Assembly (NCBI GenBank): GCA_019693395.1
Contig: JAAMXP010002161.1
Span: 1 to 35,900, forward strand
Direction of reading: 5' to 3'
Length of the DNA: 35,900 nt
Source of the DNA: Ettlia oleoabundans
Lineage: Eukaryota; Chlorophyta; Chlorophyceae; Chlamydomonadales
The notes under the pieces are model-generated. The model made no database searches. It saw only the letters and a program-made list of their open reading frames with translations, and had not been told where the DNA came from. A program made the translations under genes and the position numbers. Positions 9,908 through 18,976 of the stretch are shown here, one piece after another. Position 1 is the first letter of the stretch; the number at the start of each line of letters is the position of its first letter.

Positions 9908-12086
9908 ATGCTCCGCCAATCCCTGCTGCGCCGGTTGCCCGCCGCGGTTGCAGCGTCCTGCAGATTGAATGCTTCGCTTCTTGAGCCGAAATCAGTCCGT
10001 CAGGTGATGACTGCACGATGCATTTGGCGTCCAAGGCAGCCATGCTTGCGTTGCGCTTAGCGCACGGAATGGCCGAGCGACAAATGCAGCAGGCTGACAC
10101 ATCAGGTGGACAGACATAAGTCATGAGTTGATTCACCCTTATTCAGCCCTTGAGTCTTATCCAGTTGAAATGGCTACACAGTTTCCTGCACATGCGATCT
10201 GATGCATGCAGCTTCAATGGAGCACTATTATGGGGCATCCCACCCCGGATGAAGCGCTAACAAGCGGCAAGACTCCCACCAGCCTGCCGCCCGACAACCC
10301 AAGCGAACAAACTGACGACTTTGACAAAGTGGCAGACCTGTACCTGGTGGGCTGTTTTCTTAGTGCATGCTGCACGTTGCTGTCGTGGCATGATTATACG
10401 TGCAGCTGGCTGGGGGGGAACAGGGGTGGGCTGGAACTGCCGAACCATCCTACCCACCCACCATGGTAGCCCCCAAGAGGCGGCCCTGGGTCCGTTCCTC
10501 TGCTGGCTTCCTCAATCCACACCCAAGGGCGTATTTATTCTTTTTTTCGTTCTACGGGTAGATGGCAGCTGCAACTCGGGAGTTGCCCGTGCTCAGCCTA
10601 AATGCCAGCTGCTTCAGGGTTGGGCGGTGTGCCAGTTGCTGGGCAGTTCTCTGCATCCGGGCGCAACCATCCACCCTCTGTTGTTTGTGCAGGGCAGCCT
10701 GTGGAGCAAGGTGCAGGAAGAGCTTGGGAGCATCGACGAGGAGGTGGGGTGGTGATAACTCGGGCTGTGAGGCAGGGCAGGGCAGGGCAGCACTGGAATA
10801 GCCCTCCACTGCCTACAAAGATATTTTTAGAGCTCCACCTGATAACAAAGTTTGAGCTACTTTGCCAGCACACATGCATGTCACCAAGGGACTTAGTAAT
10901 CACCCTCGCTGTTGATGTGGCATTCTCTCCTCTGTCCACAGGGCAAACAAGTGGATGCACAGATAGAGCATGATGCTTTGAAGCTGGTGCTGCCAGAAGG
11001 CGGCAAGGTCACCATAGCTAAGGCAGGTTGCCCGGGCCCATTGCAATGCATTCAGTAATAATGCAGGCCTCCTGCATACCTAAACTGAACGCCGTTGGCT
11101 TTAGCAATGCAAGGAAAAGCGTTGTTTGTAGTCTGGTCCAAGGAGACCTGTGCAATGAGTATATTCCGTGCAAGCTGGCACCTCTTGCTCTAACTGCTTG
11201 TTGAGCTTTAGAGCGATATTATGGCTGCAGGACCCACAACATCGCTCGCTGGTGGTGCACAGCAACCTCCACGACTTCTACGGGTCTGATGGCACGGATG
11301 CAGAAATACAATTTAGGTGGGTGTCAGTCTTATTTTTGGTAACGAAGCAACAGCATACCCTTAAATGCTTACGGCTGGTATCTCAAGCCACGCCCACTCT
11401 TGGCAAGGTTTAACAGACGTATATGAGCATCACGAGATCACCTTTGCCATGCCAAGTGGCATGCAGCTGCCAGCCGCCAGGCAATGCGGCACATATGCTG
11501 CCAGCCTTTTGCGGGTTTTCCTTCTGCTCGCTGCTCAATGCAGCTGCAATGCAGGCGTCACGGTTGGTGTAAGAGATAGCCTGTCCTGCCCTTCATACTG
11601 CATGCAGGCTGCAGCGGGACCAGACGTGGGAAATGGATGGGGAGGAGCTTCATGAGTATCTGGAAGATGGGCTGGCCAAACACCTGAAGGTGCAGGTGAG
11701 TCCTGCTAGCTCATCTGGGAGAAGGGCCTTTGGGCAGGTGGAGCCTGGATGGAAGGTAAAAGGGCACTTGGAGGTAGCCCTGTTGGCAGCCCACATTCCT
11801 GCCGGGTGCTGCTGAACAGGTCTCACAGTCAAGGCAACTTACCTTGAAGGTATGGGGCAAAGTGTTCTTTGTTAATAGGTAGAGTCATATGGCATACATG
11901 CTGCAGGTTGACTTGGAGCCGGAGCCGCAGACAATCTACGGACCAGGTGCGCCAGCGACGCCCCCACGGTACATAAAACAGGGCCTGCTTACTAACGCAT
12001 GTGCTCAGAAGGTGGCGGCCAATCAAGCTTGCATGGCTCATTCTTGACACATCAACCCGATGTTACCTTGTGCAGATCCGACTTAG
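9908..12086 (+). CDS. Frataxin-like mitochondrial protein, divergent
   Basis: Exons 9908-10003, 10212-10346, 10693-10743, 10942-11022, 11231-11316, 11608-11695, 11907-11946 and 12076-12086 give 195 residues in one frame. Residues 1-30 (MLRQSLLRRLPAAVAASCRL) form a typical mitochondrial presequence. The rest follows the frataxin plan in order: an acidic first helix (DDFDKVADLYL, KVQEELGSIDEE), strands (LKLVLPEGGKVTIAK, then DPQHRSLVVHSN), a tryptophan before DG (TWEMDGEELHEYLEDGL) and a closing basic helix with KVQVDL. In ordinary frataxins the strand reads INKQxPNxQIWLSSP; here it is IAKDPQHRSLVVHSN, so the usual surface for binding the Fe-S scaffold is altered. Intron 4 needs a GC donor (AAG|GCAGGT). 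Frataxin acts in iron-sulfur cluster assembly; whether this copy does is unknown. No closer family came to mind. Confidence 0.72.
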
Positions 12087-12133
12087 GGCTAGGGCTAGAG
12101 TCGGGCATGGCGACCCAGGAGGGTATGCGGGGC

Positions 12134-12138
12134 TGTAA
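12134..12138 (+). terminator. TGTAA poly(A) signal for the frataxin-like gene
   Basis: TGTAA lies 47 bases after the TAG stop at 12084-12086. Confidence 0.6.
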
Positions 12139-12470
12139 GGACTCCTGCTGAGTGGTCAACGGCCAGGCCCAAGGTTTGGCGGCAGAGTGCAAAGGGGGTC
12201 ATCTGGCGCCGGCCTGGCAAGGCCCGCATGGCAGCAGCCAGCCTAGCTGCTAACGAAGAACGGCCGGTATGGCCACAAATTGCCGTTTCGATAATTAGCG
12301 TTGCTATGCATAGCCTTTGGAGCCAGAATGGAAGTGTGCTGCGAAAAGACTGTAAGGCAGGGAAGGAGCGGCGTGGTTTCGGCGCCCTGTCCTGCTGGCG
12401 CCGCTGCTGACTGGGCACGGTTGCTGCTGATCTCGAAGTGGGTCAGACCGTTGTCAGTCGAACCGTATCC
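12139..12470. other. Intergenic region before the DUF2408-like gene
   Basis: The spacing and the TGTAA just before it fit a promoter region. A 188-residue minus-strand open frame overlapping it (12243-12809) is judged antisense shadow. Confidence 0.4.
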
Positions 12471-15400
12471 ATGTATAAAGTCACCAAGCAAGCTGAAGAT
12501 AGCGTGGAGCTGGACTTTTCCGCGCTTCCGAAAAGGCTGGAGAGCCGGCGCCTCATTTTGCACGCCCGGGTACGGCGCGCCCGGAACCGTAGCCAGAGTT
12601 ATGCATTGTTGAGTCTTCCGGCAGCACCGGGATCGGGATTGCGAGATAAAGGGAATAAACCCCAGGGCGGCAATGCCGCTAGACAGCCCCCGCTTCCGCC
12701 GCTGAGCGCAGAGCCTGGCCAATGTGCTGAACGTCATCAAGCGGCGACTCAACCAGCTGCAGAACGAGGCCTTTACAAAACAAGATTTGGAACACAACAA
12801 GGTAAACATCCTTCACCTTGCAGCGCAGTTTTGCCGTCCCTGTAGCGCCGCTGCCCTTCGCTCCAAAGCAACATGCCACCTGCAACCCGGCGCCTGCTCT
12901 ATTTTCTCAGGTTCAGTTTTTCAAGTTGGCTACCTGTCGTGGTCTGCAATACTATTGCGTGTTGGTTTACTGCCTCTACCGCAGCATGTGTTGGACGATA
13001 TCGACAGCCGCTGGAGGGATGCTGAAGGCACATTTGCCGGCAACCTGGCGGCAGCAGACCCTAAAACAGCGGCGCTCTGCTCCCGCCTCTTCAACAAGTG
13101 CTACGGTGCGCCTTGGCCCTTCATCTGCAGCCTGTGACAAACCTGCTGCGGCTGTTCCGTACACCAGCACTACTTGTCTGCTGCTGGTACTGGTGTGCTG
13201 CCTGCTTCTGTTGCGACTCCCATGTGTGTTGCTTGCTGGTTTCATTTGCTGCACAAGCTGAGCAGAGCAGGCATGCATCCTGCTCTTACAACTCACGTGC
13301 ACCCCTGGCACTGGTGGAAACAACCTCGGCAGCACCCTGCTTCCGCTGAGTGCTGCCCCTGCCAACACTGAGTGCTGCTGAACTCCATGCTGCGAGCGCC
13401 GCCATGCAGATATGCTTGAAGCAATGCAGCACAGTGCAGCAGAGATGCCTCCAGAGCTGAGGGACATGCACAAGTGAGCGCTCAACCAAGCGGGCCAGTC
13501 GCCTCTGTCAGGCCGGGCTTGGCCGGCAGGGCAGAGTACAGCTGACTGGCATCCTTGAATACGTTGACTCTGCCCTGCCGGCCAAGCCCGGCCTGGCAGT
13601 GTGGTCAAGCATCAGACCAAGCACTGTGTTTGCTTCTACAGCGCATCAAGCCTTGGCAAAGCTAGTATCACAAGCCTCTTGGAGCTGCGCAGCCTCTCCC
13701 CTCCCCTCTCCTCCCCTCCCCTCTACTCCTCTCCTCTCCCCTCCCCTCCCCTCCCCTCCCCTCCCACAACCACACATCCCCCCTCCACGCGTTGCAGGCG
13801 CCTGGTGGGCCTGCAGACGCAGCTGGCCAAGATGCAGACAGATGCGGACCACACTCTGGCCGAGGTGCTGCCCCTGCAGCAGCAGCTAGATGAGATCGAT
13901 GCAGAGCGGTAAGCAGGTAGAGAGGCAAGCCAGGCTTTTTATCCACTGGCCGCCAATACCAGTGCCTGAGCTGCTTCCTGCACAAAGGCACATGCACTCT
14001 CGCCCACCTAGAAGTGTTTCAAGAGAGATAGTTGTAACCCACTTCAACCGTCGCCTTGCATTGGCCACTGCAACCTCGACGCCCCTCTTGCAGTCTGTCC
14101 AAGGGCGGCTCCTTCGCCAGCGGCATCGAAGCAGTGCTGGCCGGGGAATCTACCTGCAACGAGGTGCTGAACCACTGCTATGAGCTTCTGGCTGACTGCC
14201 TTCGCAAAGCTGAAGACGTGTCGCCGGAAATGAAGGCAAGCTGCCGCCCTGGCGACAGCTATCTTGGCCATGACGGGTGGGCATTGCTTTCAAGATGGTT
14301 GTTGGCAGGAGCTATGCATCTACCAGACATACTGCAACAGCAGGCAGGGGAAGAGGACACCATGTGGTATTGGTGAGAGCATGCCATGAACCACCACTCG
14401 CTCTCGCCCACCAATGCGCCTATGCACCGCCATGCAGGGTGTGTATGACCAGCTGCGAGGCATCAAGAATGCGCTGCGCAAGCTGAGGGGCAAGAGGGTG
14501 AAGTGAACCCGTACAGCTACCAAGTCGCCTGCAGATTGCTCTGCTTCGGGTCCTGTGCCGCTTAGTGGGTGCCTCTTCCTCTTCTACCATGCCAAGAATA
14601 GTGCAATGCTTTTGGTGTCCTCTCCGGCGCTGCCCCGCTGGCTTGCAGCACCACACCACAGAGGACTTGCGGCATTATCAGGCGCTGCTGGAAAAGATAG
14701 ATAGAGAACGCAAGGTGGGGTGGCTTGCTGGTGGCTTGCTGTGTGGGTTGCCAGTTCCGAAGCAGCAATCATCATCAGCTGACTGCCAGACCGTGTCTGC
14801 AACTGGTTAAGACAGCAACACTTCACGTTGCATTGAAACTTTCGTTGACCCTTGATTTGTAGGATGGAGTCTTCTGCGGCAGCCTTGAGGTAAGCTGCAA
14901 ACCGCTGCCGTCGACGAAAGCAGCACATGTTGCCACAACCACTACACTTGCTGTTGTGTTGAACCCTTGCTATATGCCACTATCTGTCCTCTGCCTTTGC
15001 GTTCCTGCTGCTGGCTGGATTTGCAAGTAGTATCGAAGGAGGCACTTTTCGCCACACATACTCTCTTTTGACCGCTTGCTTGCAGGAGGGCGTGATTCCG
15101 CATGGTCAGGCTGCAGCGGCCAAGCTTCTAGACGAAAACTATGGGGGGTGCATCTGGTTAGGGGAGGAAAATGGCCTGGCCGCTTGGCTGTGGCTTGGCC
15201 TGGCAGCTTGACTGTGGCATTTGTAACCCCTGCCTGAATTGAAGTTTCTCCCCGGTTGAGAATCGACAGCAGAAATGGGTTGGGTGAGTGGGTGGGTGGT
15301 TGTGCAGCTGTAGACGGTGACGGTTGAGATAATCTGCAGATGGCCGCGTAATAAGCTTGATTATATGCTGCTTTCTGTACACCACAGACCTGATTGAAGA

Positions 15401-16177
15401 GCTGGCAGGGAGCGCAGAGGACATGGGTCCCGAGTTGAAAGCCATCTTTCTTGAGCTGGAACAGTACAGGTGTGGTTGCACACGGCAGCCAGCTGGCAGC
15501 GATGCAGGCTTGTTCCGGCCAAACGGCAGCCCAGCTATGCACCCTTCTTCAAGATATTTCACTGCCTGTGCAGGCATGATCTGGAGGGCATGCTGCGACG
15601 CCAGCATACTCAGCCGGAGCTGCACGACATCCAGGATAAGCTGGATGCAATCGACGATGAGCGCCAGGCACACGCGGGCGTCTTTGCGCACCAGGCAGCG
15701 GAGGGCGGTGAGTGTGCCACGTGCATTCCCTTGCGATTCGTGTGCTTGAATGTGCAGTGCAGCAAACAAGGTTAGAGCCTGTCCGAACCTTATTCATCAG
15801 GCCTGCTTGTGTGTCAGCAGCCCTACGTGGTGGCAGGCTGCATGAAGCCGGGCTTTGCTCCCTTATTGGTTGCCGTGAGCCTCAATGAAAGTTCAACTGC
15901 TGCGTCACCCAACATGTGCATGCAGGCAAGCCACCCCCTGGGCAGGACGTGTGCAACGCCCTTCTCAACCACTGCTACAGGTAAGCAAGTGTTGGTCTGC
16001 TGCCCCAACCCCACACTCGGTAGCATGTGTGCGCTCTTAGCTGAGTCATAGCTACCAAAAATGTGGAGTCACCAAGCCTCTTCAGCGTGCGCCAACTGTT
16101 GAGGATTTGGCTGCCAGGCTGGCGTTTGCAGGCTGCTGCACGACCTCTATGCTGACCTGGCAGCAGCTGAGCAGTGA
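12471..16177 (+). CDS. DUF2408-like repeat protein, four units, last one short
   Basis: Fourteen exons: 12471-12569, 12712-12801, 12985-13105, 13410-13473, 13798-13908, 14094-14235, 14438-14497, 14649-14714, 14863-14889, 15086-15147, 15388-15469, 15574-15707, 15926-15980, 16132-16177. The protein repeats a helical unit: a helix ending ID.ER, a short basic/glycine segment with F, a P.GQ-like turn, a helix with LL..CY.L, then PE(L/M)K..Y..L. Units are HVLDDIDSRW..FNKCYDML, QQQLDEIDAER..LNHCYELL, LLEKIDRERKDGVF..PHGQ..DENYDLIEEL, and DKLDAIDDER..PPPGQDVCNALLNHCYRLL. This resembles DUF2408 proteins, best known in fungi, of unknown role. Every phase fits except exon 10 to 11, where G6 at 15143-15148 leaves phase 2 instead of 1. 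Intron 6 has a GC donor. The last unit stops early after LAAAEQ. Start: first ATG of the open stretch (MYKVTKQAED). Confidence 0.7.
13509..13595. repeat. Perfect 29-bp inverted repeat with 29-base loop, inside intron 4
   Basis: Left arm 13509-13537 (CAGGCCGGGC..GCAGAGT) and right arm 13567-13595 are exact reverse complements, separated by 29 bases. In the unspliced transcript they would form a very GC-rich 29-bp hairpin. It lies just after the donor of intron 4 (13474-13797). It could be a miniature element, a small-RNA precursor or an aid to splicing. Confidence 0.85.
13693..13766 (+). repeat. (CCCCT)n pyrimidine tract before a splice acceptor
   Basis: About 74 bases are almost pure C and T, mainly CTCCC units, about 30 bases before the acceptor GTTGCAG at 13797. 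It doubles as an exaggerated polypyrimidine tract for exon 5 of the DUF2408-like gene. Confidence 0.85.
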
Positions 16178-16592
16178 GATTAAGCGCAGGAGCAAGCTAG
16201 TGGTGAGGAGCGCAACCTCATCGATGATGAATAATTTGCTCCCCGCTTGCGCCCTGCGTTGTGCCGCACCAAGCAGTCATACCTACTGTTGGAATACACG
16301 CCAAGCCAAGGTGCAGGGATCCGGTTACTTGTTGCCCGGCAGTTGATCATGCCTCAAGGTATCATGTCCCTGCGCTAGCTGATTGTGTGGGAGATGTAAC
16401 AACATTGTCCCAATAACCGAACAATCAAAGGCTTGTGCGCTCAACATGTAAGCAGCTTTCAACATAAACTCAAGCTTGAACAATAGGCAGCAATCTGCAG
16501 GCGTCTTCAGCTTCTCATAAACCACAACACATGTGAGGCGCCGCACACAGTACTAGTCAACCTGCTATGCCTGCAGGCTATTGCTGCTGGCA
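16178..16592. other. Convergent 3' region
   Basis: It separates the stop of the DUF2408-like gene (plus) from that of BIN4 (minus). TGTAA occurs on the plus strand at 16395-16399 and 16447-16451. A plus-strand open frame through 16346 lacks a supported splice junction. Confidence 0.5.
16395..16399 (+). terminator. TGTAA, likely poly(A) signal of the DUF2408-like gene
   Basis: TGTAA lies 218 bases after the TGA stop; a second copy is at 16447-16451. Confidence 0.45.
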
Positions 16593-18658
16593 TCACTTCT
16601 TTTTAGCTGCCGCTTTAGCCTTGGGCTTGGCCCGTGGCTTGCCCGCCCCCTTCTTCACCCCGCCCTTCGCCTTGGGTGCTGCCCGCTTACGAGGTGCGGC
16701 TTTGGCTTTGGCAGCAACGGTCTTGCCCGCCGCGGAAGCCTTGCCGCGTCCTGCATACACAGGGAAAGCCAAGAACAAGCCAATTTCTCAGCGAATCCAT
16801 GTTTGAACGAGCAGGCCAGTGTCTCAAACCGGCGAGCAGGCGCTTGTATGCAGCTGCGGGCACAGGGAAGCACTGGGCCCACCTTTCTTGTTTGCGCCAC
16901 CCTCGCCACCGCTGTCCTCACCACCGCCTGCACAGCAGCACACTGCCTACACATTGAACGTCCACCTGCCAGCTTTGGCACACCCCAAACCCCACCTGGC
17001 AAGCAGGGGCAGCGTGCTAAAAGGAAGGGAAGCGGCACCCATACACCCCTTGCACCCCTGCAGGCGTGCCTGTGTAGTGATCGTCGGCGTCGGCGCCTAC
17101 CATGCCACCCAGCTGGTCAATGTCAACAAACGAGAATCGTGTGTCCTCCCTGCATCCAGCGAGAGCAGTGCGGCATGTGAATGTGTGGCAGCTGTCTCTG
17201 TGCCTGCTATAAGCAGCTATAGAACGGTAAGGGCGGCTAAAAGCATCCAGCTGGGTTGCTTGCTGCAAATAGGTACATGTATGATATCTTTTCAAGCACA
17301 GCCCACCCTCAGGTTGGCAGCGCTGGTGCCTTCATCCTGGCCTAGCCCAGTGCCTACTTTCCAGGGACTGATAGCATGCCACCCACTGCCCGTTGGACTG
17401 CCGCCCACTGCCCGATGCTCACCTCAATTGCACAAACTCTGAGAACAGGCACTCAACCTTTGCCTCCGCCTGCCCCATGTTCACCACAGCGATGGAGACG
17501 GGACAGGGCACTATGCTCGCGTTGTACAGAACACCTGCACAAGGCAAACAGAGCAAACGCTGGCACCCATCATATGCACAGCGTTTCAATATTGTTTATT
17601 CATGGTTTTACAACCCTAATGACCATCTCTAGCAACTCCAGCGAAAGGTCCAGCTGCATAGGCTCCTTGCAGGTGCAGGCTGCCTTCCAGTAAAGTGCAA
17701 TACCAAAAACCATGCAGGCAAGCTGCACTGCCGTCAGGGCACCTTTCAGGTCCAGCTGCAGCTGTGGCTCCTCCTTGCTGCCCGCTATGATGAGCCGCCC
17801 AATGGCTCCAGAATCCCCAGATAGGTCGGTCACGCCATGCGCGTCATCTGTATGGGCCAGCACGGCCGCAACGATGATCAGTGACAACTGATTATGTTGC
17901 GCCACAACAACCGCAATGCCCACTCCTAAGCCAGTCTTTTGAAAGCCAGTTACTCGAAAGATGGCCTCCTCTGCTACACATCTGTCCATTAGGAGCCCAG
18001 CAAGTGTAGCCATCCACCCATGCACCCACCTACCTGGGTTGCTTTCGAGCTCCACCAGCACCTTCATCTGAGGCAGCTTGTCAGGCAGCACCAAAGGCAT
18101 CTGGCTGGTGGGTGCATGCGGCAGTCCTACTGCATGCGCTCGCTTCTGCGCAGTGCCGCCGGGCTGCGAAGCGGGGGGTTGCGAGGCGGGGGGCTGCTGG
18201 GACGCGGCATCCTTATCGCCGACACCACCTGCTCCTGCGGGTGCGGCTGCCAAAGCTGCTGCTGCTTTTGTCGCCGAGGGTCGCCTTCGCGGCGTGCCCT
18301 GCTGCTTTGCGGCACTTTTTGGTGCAACCCCCGTGGCTTTGGTGTCCGTCTGCTGCTGCGTGGCTGGCTGCTGCACATCGGCACGGTTGCCAGCGGGCTC
18401 TGGTGCTCTAGCGCCCGCTCCGGCAGCTGCTCCTGCTGCTGGTTTGGCCGGGGACAGCACCGCGTCGTCACTGTCGGAGTCAGTAAGGCTGATGATTTGG
18501 TTGCCCTTCTGGCCCGCAGCGCCCGTTTGCAGCCAGCTGGGGAAGTCTGAATCTGAGTCGCTGTCGGCGGGAGCTTGGTGCAGGCAAGGAGCCGCCAATA
18601 AAATACCTGCAGCTGGCCGTTGTGCCAAGGGCAGTTCATCGTCGCTACTGGTCGCCAT
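16593..18658 (-). CDS. BIN4: DNA-binding protein BIN4, partner of plant topoisomerase VI
   Basis: Exons 18658-18034, 17847-17743, 17534-17423, 17149-17070, 16927-16883 and 16750-16593 give 374 residues with all phases matching. The first about 180 residues are disordered: Ser/Asp clusters (DSDSDSDFPSW, LTDSDSDDAVLSP), then Ala/Gln/Pro-rich. The conserved BIN4 core starts at LPLVLPDKLPQMKVLVE and continues DLSGDSGAIGRLIIAG, LQLDLKGVLYNASIVP, VAVVNMGQAEAKVECLF and SEFVQLRED. It ends in a Lys/Ala/Pro tail like the histone H1 C-terminus (PKAKGGVKKGAGKPRAKPKA, stop after AAAKKK), fit for DNA contact. In plants BIN4 binds DNA and the topoisomerase VI subunits needed for endoreduplication; it acts in the nucleus. 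Intron 4 uses a GC donor (CAG|GCACGC). The start is the first ATG (MATSSDDELP). Confidence 0.87.
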
Positions 18659-18976
18659 TTTCTGATCTCAAGCCCCCGAACGCAGTAAATGTAACACTCG
18701 GACACTCCGCAAGCGTGGTTGCAATGCTAGAACGCCGATGCTCGCCAAGACGGTGCAAACATGCAACACATTTCCAGGGGTTCTGTTATACACAATTGTA
18801 CTGCAGGCTGGCACTGCCCTTAAAAACTGGCAACTGGAACGGCAACATCGCATTAGCAAGCTTACACATCTAGCGGGGAGCCGGGCTCGGATCCACTCCT
18901 GCCAAAGCTGTCAGACATGCCCATGGAATTGGAGACTCGGGAGCCTGTGGCGACGTGCTGAGCTCATCCTGAAAGA
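18659..18976. promoter_or_regulatory. Shared 5' region of BIN4 and the MFS gene
   Basis: These 318 bases separate two divergent start codons. No element was recognised. Confidence 0.5.

Noticed and set aside
10766..10789. GGGCA repeat as a possible regulatory array
   Set aside because: Four short units inside an intron, like other simple repeats in this window.
12083..12106. TTAGGGCTAGGGCTAG as a telomere-like repeat
   Set aside because: Only two imperfect units, at the end of the frataxin-like coding region; not TTTAGGG or TTAGGG.
12243..12809. 188-residue minus-strand open frame
   Set aside because: It overlaps exons 1 and 2 of the DUF2408-like gene on the other strand, has no splice logic and no recognisable sequence.
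16593..16778. Stand-alone histone H1-like gene
   Set aside because: The Lys/Ala stretch joins in phase to the preceding BIN4 exons; its apparent ATG lies in the intron.
18020..18665. Long plus-strand open frames of 176 and 195 residues
   Set aside because: They are antisense to the first BIN4 exon, whose protein is recognisable; the plus frames are Cys/Ala-biased shadows.
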